Source of the DNA: Entoloma clypeatum | Lineage: Eukaryota; Basidiomycota; Agaricomycetes; Agaricales; Entolomataceae | Reading direction: 5' to 3' | Length of the DNA stretch: 64,000 bases | Assembly (NCBI GenBank): GCA_963565915.1 | Contig: OY751488.1 | Coordinates: 2,604,001-2,668,000, forward strand | Part shown: one piece after another, positions 9,528 to 18,320 of the stretch | Layout: every line of letters starts with the position of its first letter | Position numbering within the stretch: position 1 is the first letter of the stretch | The notes under the pieces: model-generated | Told to the model about the DNA's origin: nothing | Database searches by the model: none | What the model saw: the letters and a program-made list of their open reading frames with translations, nothing else | Position numbers and translations under genes: made by a program

Positions 9528-12500
9528 ATGTCCTTTTATGGACGTACTCTGCGACCAAGTGCATACGAACCTGCAACAAAGCGACGAAAATTAGCCCCGA
9601 CGCCATCCTTCACCTCGCAACCTACGCAGTCGTCATTTACAGAGGTGCTTGAGAGATTGAAAGAGGAAGCTAATGAAAGTCGCGGTGCGCCAGTTCGAGC
9701 CTATACCAAAGCTATCTTCCTTGCTCATATTTCTCCTCGAAGCTGCGGAAGGTGGCGCTGATTGCTGGTCCCGGCCATTTCTGTCACCCGTAAATCCAAA
9801 GCGGGATGATATTAGTATGTCTTTGAACTGCCTTCGGCTTGGATTGAAAGTTGACATCTTTCAGTATTCCAACAAATCGATGTCGAAGACTCTGAACAGG
9901 GTGGAGGGACCTGGTTGAGAATGTTCGGTGTCACCGAGGTGCGATACTCGAGGATGACCTGGGAGAATTAACTGAACTTATCGTATAGGCTGGCCACAGT
10001 GTCTTAGTACACGTTACAGACTTCTTTCCCTATTTCTACATTGCTGTGCCTCGTGGATTCAGCGATGATGACATTGGACCCTTCAAAAACGACCTCAATG
10101 TTCGTTGTTGTGCCATATCATGATGTCGCACTTGACCCTGCCATTTAGAACAAAATGGGCTACACTGTGGTTAAACAGGTCGAGAAGGTCTCGAAACGTA
10201 GTCTCTGGGGTTATGCTGGTGCCGATTGGTATCCATTTTTGAAAATCACAATTCTGGAGCCACGGAATCTGCCCAAAGTCCGAGATACGTCATCATTGTC
10301 TTCCCATGATAATTTCATCTTACCTCCGAGATATCCTTACGTATCTTTGAGCGCGGGGAGTGTACTTTCCAAGGCCTTTTTTCGGATGTTGTGCCAACTT
10401 TTGAGAGCAACATTGCCTATACGCTGTGATTTATGATTGACACCAAGGTAATGGTCTAATCATGTCCCTTAAAACGTGATATGGATTTTGTTGAAGGTAG
10501 TTGGAATGAACTGGATTGAAATCCGAGCAGGCAATTACGCCCTGATACCGAACGAGAAGAAACGCTCTCATTGTCAGATAGAGCTCAGTGTTAGGTATGT
10601 TAAAAGCTATCATTTGCAGCATGATCTTTATGGCCTCCTAGATATGATGACTTCATCTCACACGCCCCAGAAGGGAACTGGTCAAAAATAGCGCCTTTGA
10701 GAGTTTTGAGCTTCGATATTGAATGTGCTGGCAGGAAGGGCATTTTCCCTGAACCACAGATTGACCCAGTTATTCAGATTGCCAGCATGGTAACGCGCCA
10801 AGGTCGTATTTCTATCTCACGCCGGAATGGAGAGGTGTTGATGTCTTTCAATGTAGGCGAACAAAAACCTTTCATACGGAATGTCATGACATTAAACACA
10901 TGCGCCCACATCGTTGGATCACAAGTCATGTGGTTCAAGGACGAGGATAAATTACTGCACGCCTGGCGAGATTTTGTGGAAGAAGTTGATCCAGATATTG
11001 TCATTGGTTACAACATGGCAAACTTTGATTTCCCTTATCTTATGGATCGAGCGAAAGTATTGAAAGCCAACAAATTTCCCTACCTTGGCAGACTCAAAGG
11101 TACATCACGATTTTTTTTCTCTTGGTTAATGTTCTCATTGTTCAAGGTGTCAAAACCGAGGTCAAGAATACTCATTTTTCGTCGAAAGCATATGGACAAC
11201 GTGAGTCTAAAGAGACAGCACTTGATGGGCGGCTACAACTGGACGTGCTCCAATTCATGCAACGCGAACACAAACTGCGTAGCTACACGCTCAATTCCGT
11301 TTGTGCGCAGTTCCTTGGTGAACAAAAAGAGGATGTCCATCATTCTGTCATCACCGAACTCCAGAACGGTACTGCAGAATCTCGCCGACGGCTTGCAGTT
11401 TACTGTCTAAAGGTCGAGCCACAACTTTATTCCCTGAGTCTTGTTGTTCACAGACATTTGCAGGATGCATACCTGCCACAGCGAGTGATGGACAAACTCA
11501 TGTGCTTTGTCAATTATATCGAGATGGCTCGTGTCACTGGTGTTCCTTTTAATTATTTGCTTTCCCGTGGACAATCCATCAAAGTCTTGTCTCAGCTCTT
11601 CCGTAAAGCCAACGAAGAAGGCTACCTTATTCCGTCCTTGAAAGGAGAAGGTGGGCAAGTTCTGTCCAGACGTCATTGGAATGTTTTTTACCTGTTTGTC
11701 CAGGCTCCGACGAACAATATGAAGGTGCCACTGTCATTGAGCCACGAAAAGGTTATTACGATGTGCCGATCGCAACGTTGGATTTCAGTTCCCTATATCC
11801 GTCGATTATGATGGCCCACAATTTGTGTTACACGACTCTCCTTGACAAGCAAACCATCGACCGGCTCAGCCTTGTGAAGGATGTTGATTATACTCAAACC
11901 CCTAACAACGGTCATTTCTTTTTTCATGGCTGAGATGTCCAGGTCGCTGATAGCAGATGTCAGATTTCTTTGTCAAGAGCGATCGACGGAAGGGTCTCCT
12001 GCCGACAGTTCTTGAGGATTTGATTTCCGCTCGCAAACGCGCAAAAGCTGATCTAAAAAAAGAAACCGACCCATTCAAGCGTGCTGTCTTGGACGGTCGA
12101 CAACTAGCGCTTAAGGTGAAAATGTTCCGAGATTCATGTGTATTCTCTGACTTGTCGACGGTACTGTAGATTAGTGCGAACTCTGTATACGGCTTTACTG
12201 GTGCCACAATTGGTAAACTCCCCTGCTTGGCTATCTCCTCTAGTGTCACTTCTTATGGTCGACAAATGATCGAGAAAACAAAGCAGGCGAGTTGATTCAA
12301 TGCTTTTCATGGTATATATATTGAAACTGTGTTCTAGGAGGTGGAGGCTGAATACTGTATTGCCAATGGCCACTCGCATAATGCAGAGATTATATATGGC
12401 GATACCGATTCAGTCATGGTCAGATTTGGTCCTACGGAGCTTGCCAAAGTCATGGAACTAGGTGCGTTAAAAGCATATATTTGGGTCGCTCAAATCTATC

Positions 12501-13363
12501 TTTCCACTCAGGTAAAGAAGCCGCGGATTTCGTCAGTATGAAATTTGTGAAACCCATCAAACTCGAGTTCGAGAAGGTCTATTACCCGTATCTACTCATT
12601 AGCAAAAAACGTTATGCGGGTTTGTACTGGACGAGGGCCGATAAATTCGATAAAATGGACTCCAAGGGTATTGAGGTATATTTTCAAGATATAGCCTGAA
12701 ACATCCTCTGAAGATAGTTATAGACAGTACGGCGAGACAATTGTCGCCTCGTTTCGACCGTTATCGAGACATGTCTGCATAAAATGCTGATCGATAGAGA
12801 TGTCAGAGGGGCTGAGGAGTGAGTTTCAATCCGCCGGAAAATCTTTGATCATATAATCCACCTAGGTATACCAAACAAACGATCTCTGACCTGCTCCAGA
12901 ATAAGGTGGATATGTCGCAACTTGTAATTACAAAAGCCTTGTCAAAGAGCGGTGGGCTCATCTTGAAATGAGAACCAATTCAGTTGCTCACATCATTCTA
13001 GATTATGCTGGAAAGCAAGCACATGTTGAGTTGGCTGAGCGGATGAGACAACGTGACGCTGGTGAGTCGTGATTATGAGCATTTCTTCTCGTCTCATTAA
13101 ACAAAGGCTCCGCGCCGGCCCTTGGTGATCGTGTGGCCTATGTCATAATTAAAGGAATCAAAGGTCCGCCTAATTTCAACTTCTTTGCGAGACTATTAAA
13201 TTCAACCTTCTAGGTGCCGCGGCCTACGAGAAGCCGGAAGATCCTCTATATGTTCTCGAAAATAACTTGCCCATTGATACGAAGTACTATTTGGAAAATC
13301 AGCTTTCGAAACCGCTTATGAGGATATTCGAGCCAATTCTGGGAGAAAAGGCGTCCTCGTTAT
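9528..13363 (+). pseudogene. POL3: DNA polymerase delta catalytic subunit (POL3), near full length but with a premature stop and displaced 3' end
   Basis: About 20 exons can be followed. Landmarks are the start MSFYGRTLRPSAYEPATKRR; exonuclease motif [18 protein letters not shown] (10708) and [13 protein letters not shown]; polymerase motif [18 protein letters not shown] (11777), motif B region [18 protein letters not shown] (12172), motif [12 protein letters not shown] (12389); and [20 protein letters not shown]. Pol delta is the lagging-strand replicase. Two defects show. First, at 10426-10428 the expected Arg of the TLRFMID block is TGA. Second, plus-strand coding stops at about 13363 after KASSL, and the following residues lie on the opposite strand (next entry). 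One junction (10285-10340) has AT-AC ends and one (12287-12337) GC-AG ends. All catalytic motifs are otherwise conserved, so decay is recent, or the copy is an allele or assembly artefact. A functional copy must exist elsewhere. Confidence 0.85.
10285..10340 (+). other. candidate AT-AC intron in POL3
   Basis: To keep the Pol delta frame (NLPKVRG then IFERGEC), the intron must begin ATACGTC after CGAG and end CCTTAC before GTATC. Its 56 bp length is typical here. The 5' end looks like a GTACGT donor with G1 changed to A, and the last base is C instead of G, a pair known to be compatible in U2-type AT-AC introns. A GT-AG alternative (GTCCGA donor, CTCCGAG acceptor) keeps frame but changes conserved residues. 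Confidence 0.45.
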
Positions 13364-13402
13364 GTGAGCAGCATATTCCACCCTTCATTGAGTCAGCTAA
13401 CA

Positions 13403-13702
13403 ATCTTGTAGTTGACATCTTTGGCATTGAATCGCACTTGCAATTCTGACGTACTTGTGACCTGTTTCTGGTATAGTTCGCCGATCCGAGGCCGGCAGTT
13501 ATTGCAAACAGCACCGGCTTTTTACGTGGGTTAGGATAGCATCGTGAGACGGGCAAAGAAGGGATTCCTCACCTTTCACGCTGTTGTTTGCACGTAGTGG
13601 TGTTTTACATCCAAGGCAAGTCACTGTTTTGACAGCGAATTTCATAAGACCTCCAACTGTGGGGGTTGCAATTTGGATAGTCCTTGTATGATCACCAGAC
13701 AG
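13403..13702 (-). pseudogene. POL3: inverted 3' segment of POL3 (CysA zinc-binding region)
   Basis: Reading the minus strand from 13702 gives LSGDHTRTIQIATPTVGGLM then KTVTCLGCKTPLRANN, an intron (about 13510-13580), and AGAVCNNCRPRIGELYQKQ followed by TSELQV. This is exactly the Pol delta stretch that should follow plus-strand residue KASSL at 13363. It includes the paired CxxC motifs of the CysA zinc site, so the segment is inverted relative to the rest of the gene. A hexamer GTGAGC sits at 13364-13369 and its complement GCTCAC at 13703-13708, bracketing the inverted piece. The C-terminal CysB (Fe-S cluster) motif was not found convincingly; a weak match, DVLRMCSQDC, occurs on the plus strand at about 13774-13803. 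Confidence 0.75.
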
Positions 13703-13900
13703 GCTCACTTCATCAGGTCTTTCCACTGTTTTTACTTGACCAGAAATCCAAATTGATGAATTTTGCTACAGGATGTTCTACGTATGTGCAGCCAGGATTG
13801 TCACATGCGCCACGCGAACCACGGCGCCTCGCGTATGCATGCGTTTGACGCGTCTAAACTAATCATTACTTTAATGTGTTTTGGCGGATTTTCCCTGCAG

Positions 13901-14707
13901 TCACGTTGAGGGTCATTCGACGGTCTTTGGGACTGGACTCATTTATACGGTATTGCGGATTCTTGGGGTTGATGCTGAACATCCCGTGTGCATCAGAGCG
14001 CGTGCAACCTTGCACGAACTCGGTTAGTCTCATTTTCATTCATTACAACTCATGACAACTCATCGCAGACGCCGCTCGATAGGTGGCGCCACCGCGATCC
14101 CCGCCTGGGAAAAATTCTGGTTATCCATTTTGAACGTTTACCACTGGGAAGGTAACAATCCTGTTCCTCCGAGCTCTGGTAAGTACTTTAGTACCTTTCT
14201 CGCGTATTCAAACACCTATATCATATGTGAGACTGGGTTCCTTTCCATCCACACCGTTGGTGGATACATACCCGAACTGTCTATATCCCAATGAGTTATT
14301 TGTATGGCGTGCGATACAAGGCAGAGGAAAATGACTTGATCCTCTCCTGCGGAAGGTATGGAGCCCTCGATCCGATCACTAGAATTTAATCTGATGATTT
14401 GACTCTATTGAGGAATTATACCCTCAAGACTACTACTCGATTGACTGGCCTGCCCAACGCAATAATGTATCCAAGGCGGACCTATATGCCCCTCATACCG
14501 GTCCCTTCGACGCCAACGTTATTCTAAGCAGCTATGAGCATTGCATTATCCCACCCTTTCGTCGAGCGGGCGTCGAGAAGGCTTACGAGTTGGTCGTCCT
14601 GGAAGACGAGAATACAGAGGACCAGACGCTTGGCCCAGTTTCCACCTCATCGTATGTGCACCAGAAAGCGACGCATACAAGCAGCATGGCTTCGCAGTTT
14701 TAGCCTT
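13901..14707 (+). pseudogene. ERG7: internal fragment of lanosterol synthase (oxidosqualene cyclase, ERG7)
   Basis: Blocks in order are [20 protein letters not shown] (13902), [20 protein letters not shown] (about 14089), [20 protein letters not shown] then [17 protein letters not shown] (about 14233), and ELYPQDYYSIDWPAQRNNVS to EHCIIPPFRRAGVEKAYELV (14413-14595). These are the middle third of lanosterol synthase, which cyclises oxidosqualene to lanosterol in ergosterol synthesis. Neither the N-terminal repeats nor the catalytic DCTAE region is present. Frame is lost twice by apparent single-base deletions: near 14175, where PPELW is expected, and near 14347, where SLRKELY is expected. A further out-of-frame block, APESDAYKQHG, follows at about 14655. 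The fragment begins only about 140 bp after the broken POL3, as though both arrived or decayed together. Confidence 0.75.
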
Positions 14708-15110
14708 TTTGGAGGCCATATAGATGGTAGATTAAGGAGCGACAATATTAATGAGTGTGGTAAGGCTAGGGAACGCAGGGAGATGCGGCGGCGGCGCGTC
14801 TCACGATCTGATAAACAAAAAGTGTGACGGAATGTGACAGATCCCTGCTAAGCCTAAGCCGCTAAGCGCCAGGTTTGACGGTGGCTAATGAAACATCGCG
14901 CACAACTTGTTCAGGAATTTTTTAATTGAATGTGTAGCGCGTTTGAACATGACATTCGCTCTAAATGACAATGGTTAGCAAATGATTTGGAGTGATAAGG
15001 GCAACATACCGAGAGGTCGTCATTGTGGATGGAGCAGAATAGGCTCACATAAGCCCTCACACGAAACATCTCCATTTCCAATGATATATGGCTGATTTTG
15101 GCATTCCATC
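14708..15110. other. gap between the ERG7 fragment and the J-domain gene
   Basis: No coding resemblance recognised. It presumably includes the promoter of the downstream J-domain gene. Confidence 0.4.
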
Positions 15111-16455
15111 ATGAATCTCTACGAGACGCTTGGAATACTCAAGGATGCAGAGCTGGAGCAGAGTGGGTGGCTATTCCACCTCTCTCCTTCATGTCCCTCA
15201 CAATTCCACTGCGCAGTTCGCAAGGCCTACAGGAAGAAGGCTCTTCAGACCCATCCCGACCGGCTCCCACAAGATGCAACCCAGGAGGACAAGGCTGCAT
15301 CGGAGGAGATGTTCCGGAAGGTCAGGTCATGCTCACTGTTTTTCCACTTACCCTCGATGTTGATCTCTGCAGGTCAATAATGCATATGAGGTCTTGAGTG
15401 ACCCCCAGAAGCGCAGGGTGAGCAGCTATCTTGTTCTGGATCCAGATAGTAGCCCACCAGAATGTTGTGAAACACAGGCCTATGATTTTCATGGCGTTTG
15501 GCCCCCTCCTGAGCGACAATCAACACCCCACAGGTCTGGAAGCGGCCGAGACTATCGAGCTCATTCTCAACATCACTACCACACTCCCCATACCAGGACT
15601 TTCCAGGACCCACCCTTTGACAATATTCACCCGTTTTCGTTCAGCGACCCTTTCTGTCTGTTCAATTCTGTCTTCGGCATGGATTCTGATTCTCGTCGTT
15701 CGTTCCGACAACATCGCTCTCCTTGGATGATGCAAGATCCGTTCGAGAGACTTGAGGCGGACCTCGACGACTTCCTTGACGGGAGGCAGGGAGGTGGGCT
15801 CGGGCCATTTGGCTTCCCACCGATGGACATGCGCTTCCCCTCTCTCCTCGCGTCCTCGTCATTTACAGATGGCGGCAGGTGGCCCTCAGAAAGTGATAGA
15901 ACGACTACAATCAACGGCGTCACGGAGACTATCCACAAGAAACGTGATCGGAATGTACGTTCACCGACTTCCTATCCCATTCCACTCCTGAATTTCACAT
16001 CATTGCGTTTCAAGGGAAATGAACATGTAACGCGCACTTATGGTGATGGCAGGACAATCCGTACTATCAACGGCGTGGAACAGCCTTCTAGTCCCCATGG
16101 CTATATTTCACACTATCCCGAGGAGCCGTATAGAACACCTTCTGTGTCTGCAAGTCAATCACGGCCGCGTCCTTGGTCCACTGCACCTCTCGGGCCTCCA
16201 CCCCCTTACCCTGGGCATGCCCCCGCTGGCTATGGCAGTACTCATGTTTCTAGCTATGGGTATACCGCCTTGAATAACATGAATGACTATTCGCCCCAAG
16301 CTGCGCTGCCCATAGATCACAGTCGTCATCAGGATTACCCATATTCCGAACCATGTATGCCAGCTACTCCCGTTTCCCCATGCGACTCTGACTTCATGTA
16401 TAATGCAGGCCCCGTCATGCCTGACCCACGCCTCTTGACCCGTGAGCCGTTCTGA
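15111..16455 (+). CDS. J-domain (DnaJ/Hsp40) co-chaperone, DNAJB6-like layout
   Basis: Exon 1 starts MNLYETLGILKDAELEQ. An intron of about 55 bp follows and the J domain continues RKAYRKKALQTHPDRLPQD (HPD intact, about 15225-15275), then EEMFRKVNNAYEVLSDPQKR. A third intron (GTGAGC at 15418 to about 15479) happens to be 60-odd bp and stop-free; once removed, the frame reads RRAYDFHGVWPPPER. After the J domain lies a Gly/Phe/Asp-rich segment (FSDPFCLFNSVFGMD, ERLEADLDDFLDGRQGGG), a short beta-type segment with TTTINGVTETI and RTIRTINGVEQ, and a Pro/Tyr/Ser-rich tail. It should stimulate Hsp70 and hold aggregation-prone clients in cytosol or nucleus. The last codons are uncertain: a good intron (GTGAGC donor at about 16441, CTAAC branch, GGCAG acceptor at about 16503) would move the stop to 16545-16547. 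Confidence 0.8.
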
Positions 16456-16547
16456 TAAAAGTGATACCTCCTATCTTTGCTAACACTTCATCGTCTATGG
16501 CAGGAACTCGAGGCAGAGAAGAACGCAAAAGGTGGTGGCTTGGCTAA

Positions 16548-16960
16548 CCCGTATGCTCTTCCATATGTCTTCAATGAGCGCTGTATCCTGGACTATCTTA
16601 ACATGTGCTGCATCGTTATCGTCTTCAAACTCTTATCCATGAATATGTGTATCACTATCTGTTATGTTGTACAAAAACTATGCATACTTCTTTACTGGCC
16701 GTCTCTATTTTATGGGAATTTTTTGTTTTTGGACTGCTCACCAGTAGCACAGAGGCCGACGAAGGCTCGACCCACAAAATGTTTTTCTTTTCAGGCGGGC
16801 AACAACCTTTGGAGAAAGGTTACGGTAAAGTCGGTTGCGTGACCGCGACGTCCCTCTACAAAGCGCACATCGTCATATTTCTTGCATAGTTCGCGAATTT
16901 CAATTCCATTTCACTATACTACTAGTGTAGTACTATCCACGCATCTCGCGTTACCAGCGC
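16548..16960. other. AT-rich gap, no gene seen
   Basis: No recognisable coding frame. Short open frames here lack any family motif. Confidence 0.4.
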
Positions 16961-17400
16961 TGACAGGCTAAACCCACCATAGTACTTCCTCCGAGTCCCT
17001 CGCGATGATCTCCATGATTTCCTCAAAATCCAAGTCTCTACTTTCAGTCTGGAACCTTTCAGACGGCTCATTGAAGAAACGACGCACACCGCCGGCCCTT
17101 GCATCAATATCCTCGGCACCCCAAGTCCCTCTCCGGCATTGTATCGTCACTGGGATTCGAAGACCTTCCCGACCTATGATGCCTCATCGAGGACATGGCG
17201 GCCATACCACCAGCCCTCGCTTTGATGTCTTCGACGTCCAGCCGCTCTCCCGCAGTACGTCCGTTAGAGCCTTAGAGGCCTTCCCGATTTGCGATGGCTC
17301 ATCGAGGAAATGACGGATACCCCCCGGCCTTGCTTCGGTGTCGGGTTCGGGACCAAAAGAGGGATAGCTGCGAGGGAAAAGGTGTATCAGTTCCAGAACC
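16961..17400 (-). pseudogene. decayed tandem copies of an unrecognised protein motif
   Basis: Read on the minus strand, three imperfect copies of one motif occur: EARPGGIRHFLDEPSQIGKA (about 17270-17330), KARAGGM with an out-of-frame HVLDEAS-stop-VGKVFE (about 17140-17215), and DARAGGVRRFFNEPSERFQ followed by DLDFEEIMEIIARDSEEVLW (about 16985-17110). The middle copy has lost its frame and carries a stop where Gln stands in the first copy. No start codon or full-length frame spans them. I do not recognise the family; an acidic, helical repeat protein relic is the most that can be said. Confidence 0.35.
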
Positions 17401-17639
17401 GATATACATCGAGAAGGCACAAAACGGCAGCGGAAGCGGCGGCAAGGGGAGTGGAGAAACACACGTTTCTTGATTGCTATGATTTGGGTATCGGTTATCA
17501 GACACATCAGATAATGAAGTTTTTTGTAGAGAAGGTTCGCGTAACGCCTTGTCGAAATGATTGTTCTGGGGGCTCAGTTAGACCAGCTAGAGAGTGCCGA
17601 GCTTGTCTGAGAATTGGGCTTTTATCATGAAGCCGTAAT

Positions 17640-18320
17640 GGCCAAGCCGCTCAAGTTGATGCTTATCAACTTGGATGGCATACTATGGCATTAGAAAAAA
17701 TGCATGTGTACTTTCTTGTCGGTATTTGCAAAGATATCGCGTGTCCATGATGATTGTGAACTCCCTAATCCAGAGTAGGCACCGTAATTGCACGGAGACG
17801 TCATTGTATTATATCCGGGAGGGCTGAAGAAGTATGAATGTTTCGAAAAAATGCGGGGTAGCAAGTTGCCAAGGATCGTTTGAGGTGGTAGGGCAGAGAA
17901 AGAGGCAGAAAGGGCAGAAAGGGCAGTTCTGCCTCGAAGAGGTAAGGACCATGTGTTGAAGGACATCGTACGAGTAAAAATTTGTATTCCTCGCTGCAGT
18001 CGTTACGAAGGTGGCTGCTATGCATCTAGCATCAAGTTAGTACCTCCTTGTCAATACCTTCTTTCTTTAATACATCCTCTGTGTCTGTGATGCCGCGAGG
18101 GAACTCGCTTGTGCGTGCCACTTGTATAGTCTCAAGTGCTGTATGCAAATCAGGCGTGCTAATAAACTTAACCAATTCATAGGAATAAATCATGTGAGTG
18201 TACAATGCCGAGTCGTAGATTCCTTGAAAAAACCCTAAATAGAATGAGCGACTCCTCAAACGGTCCAGACAGATGGGAATTAAGTTACCACTGAGGTTGT
18301 TGGCTGCGCATTGCTCCAAT
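17640..18320. other. gap downstream of the Pro/Ser-rich gene
   Basis: No supported gene. A short GGCAGAAA-type tandem repeat lies near 17899-17930. The region probably holds the 3' UTR of the minus-strand gene that ends at 18321. Confidence 0.4.

Noticed and set aside
17691..18025. Minus-strand frames downstream of the Pro/Ser-rich gene
   Set aside because: No family motif; probably 3' UTR or spacer.
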